Shown here piece after piece: positions 5,953 to 5,969 of a stretch of DNA of 5,969 nt (positions are counted from its first letter, which is position 1; the number at the start of each line of letters is the position of its first letter). Position numbers and translations under genes: made by a program. The stretch spans positions 1 to 5,969 of the forward strand of contig CAJPOH010000065.1 of the NCBI GenBank assembly GCA_905372205.1, in the 5' to 3' direction. The DNA is from an uncultured Treponema sp. (GTDB lineage: Bacteria; Spirochaetota; Spirochaetia; Treponematales; Treponemataceae). Below the pieces are notes generated by a model. It was not told the origin of the DNA and ran no database searches. It was given only the letters and a program-made list of their open reading frames with translations.

Positions 5953-5969
5953 CCAATTATGAATTGAAT

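Noticed and set aside
3821..5956. Minus-strand open frames at 3821-4048, 4822-5154, 4896-5111, 5559-5852 and 5765-5956
   Set aside because: They lie opposite well-supported + strand genes or the caspase remnant, lack good ribosome sites and have no recognisable domains.

Overview
The window looks like a piece of a host-associated spirochaete chromosome, most likely a Treponema. This is an inference from three things: low GC, an array of secreted proteins and lipoproteins with loose lipoboxes, and a DUF4384 protein beside a caspase-like (peptidase C14) gene, a pairing I associate with treponemes. No rRNA, tRNA or housekeeping gene is present to confirm the genus. Everything real lies on the + strand; I found no convincing minus-strand gene.

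Layout. Bases 1-110 are an AT-rich leader with two overlapping sigma70-like promoter candidates and a good ribosome binding site. Gene A (111-1229) is a lipoprotein. A 13-bp perfect stem-loop and a promoter candidate fill the gap to gene B (1335-2396), a full-length paralogue of A with an ordinary signal peptide. Gene C (2396-4183) overlaps B by one base; it is a lipoprotein with two short beta modules like those of A and B, followed by what reads as a seven-bladed beta-propeller. Gene D (4210-5322) starts 26 bases later. It has a signal peptide, a CsgG/FlgO-like domain, a charged linker and a C-terminal DUF4384 domain. After 74 bases comes E (5397-5897), the start of a secreted caspase-like protease. 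It keeps the catalytic His but has lost the catalytic Cys region through an internal deletion with a frameshift, and its 3' end runs into an AT-rich palindromic element (5881-5952).

How the parts fit. All five products carry export signals, so the cluster encodes an envelope or periplasmic assembly. B-C-D form a tight transcription unit; A precedes it with its own leader, and E follows with its own ribosome binding site. A reasonable working model is a surface or periplasmic complex: beta-sandwich proteins A and B, propeller lipoprotein C as scaffold, and D as an envelope-associated DUF4384 partner of a caspase-like protease. The protease copy in this window is dead. The function of A, B and C is unknown.
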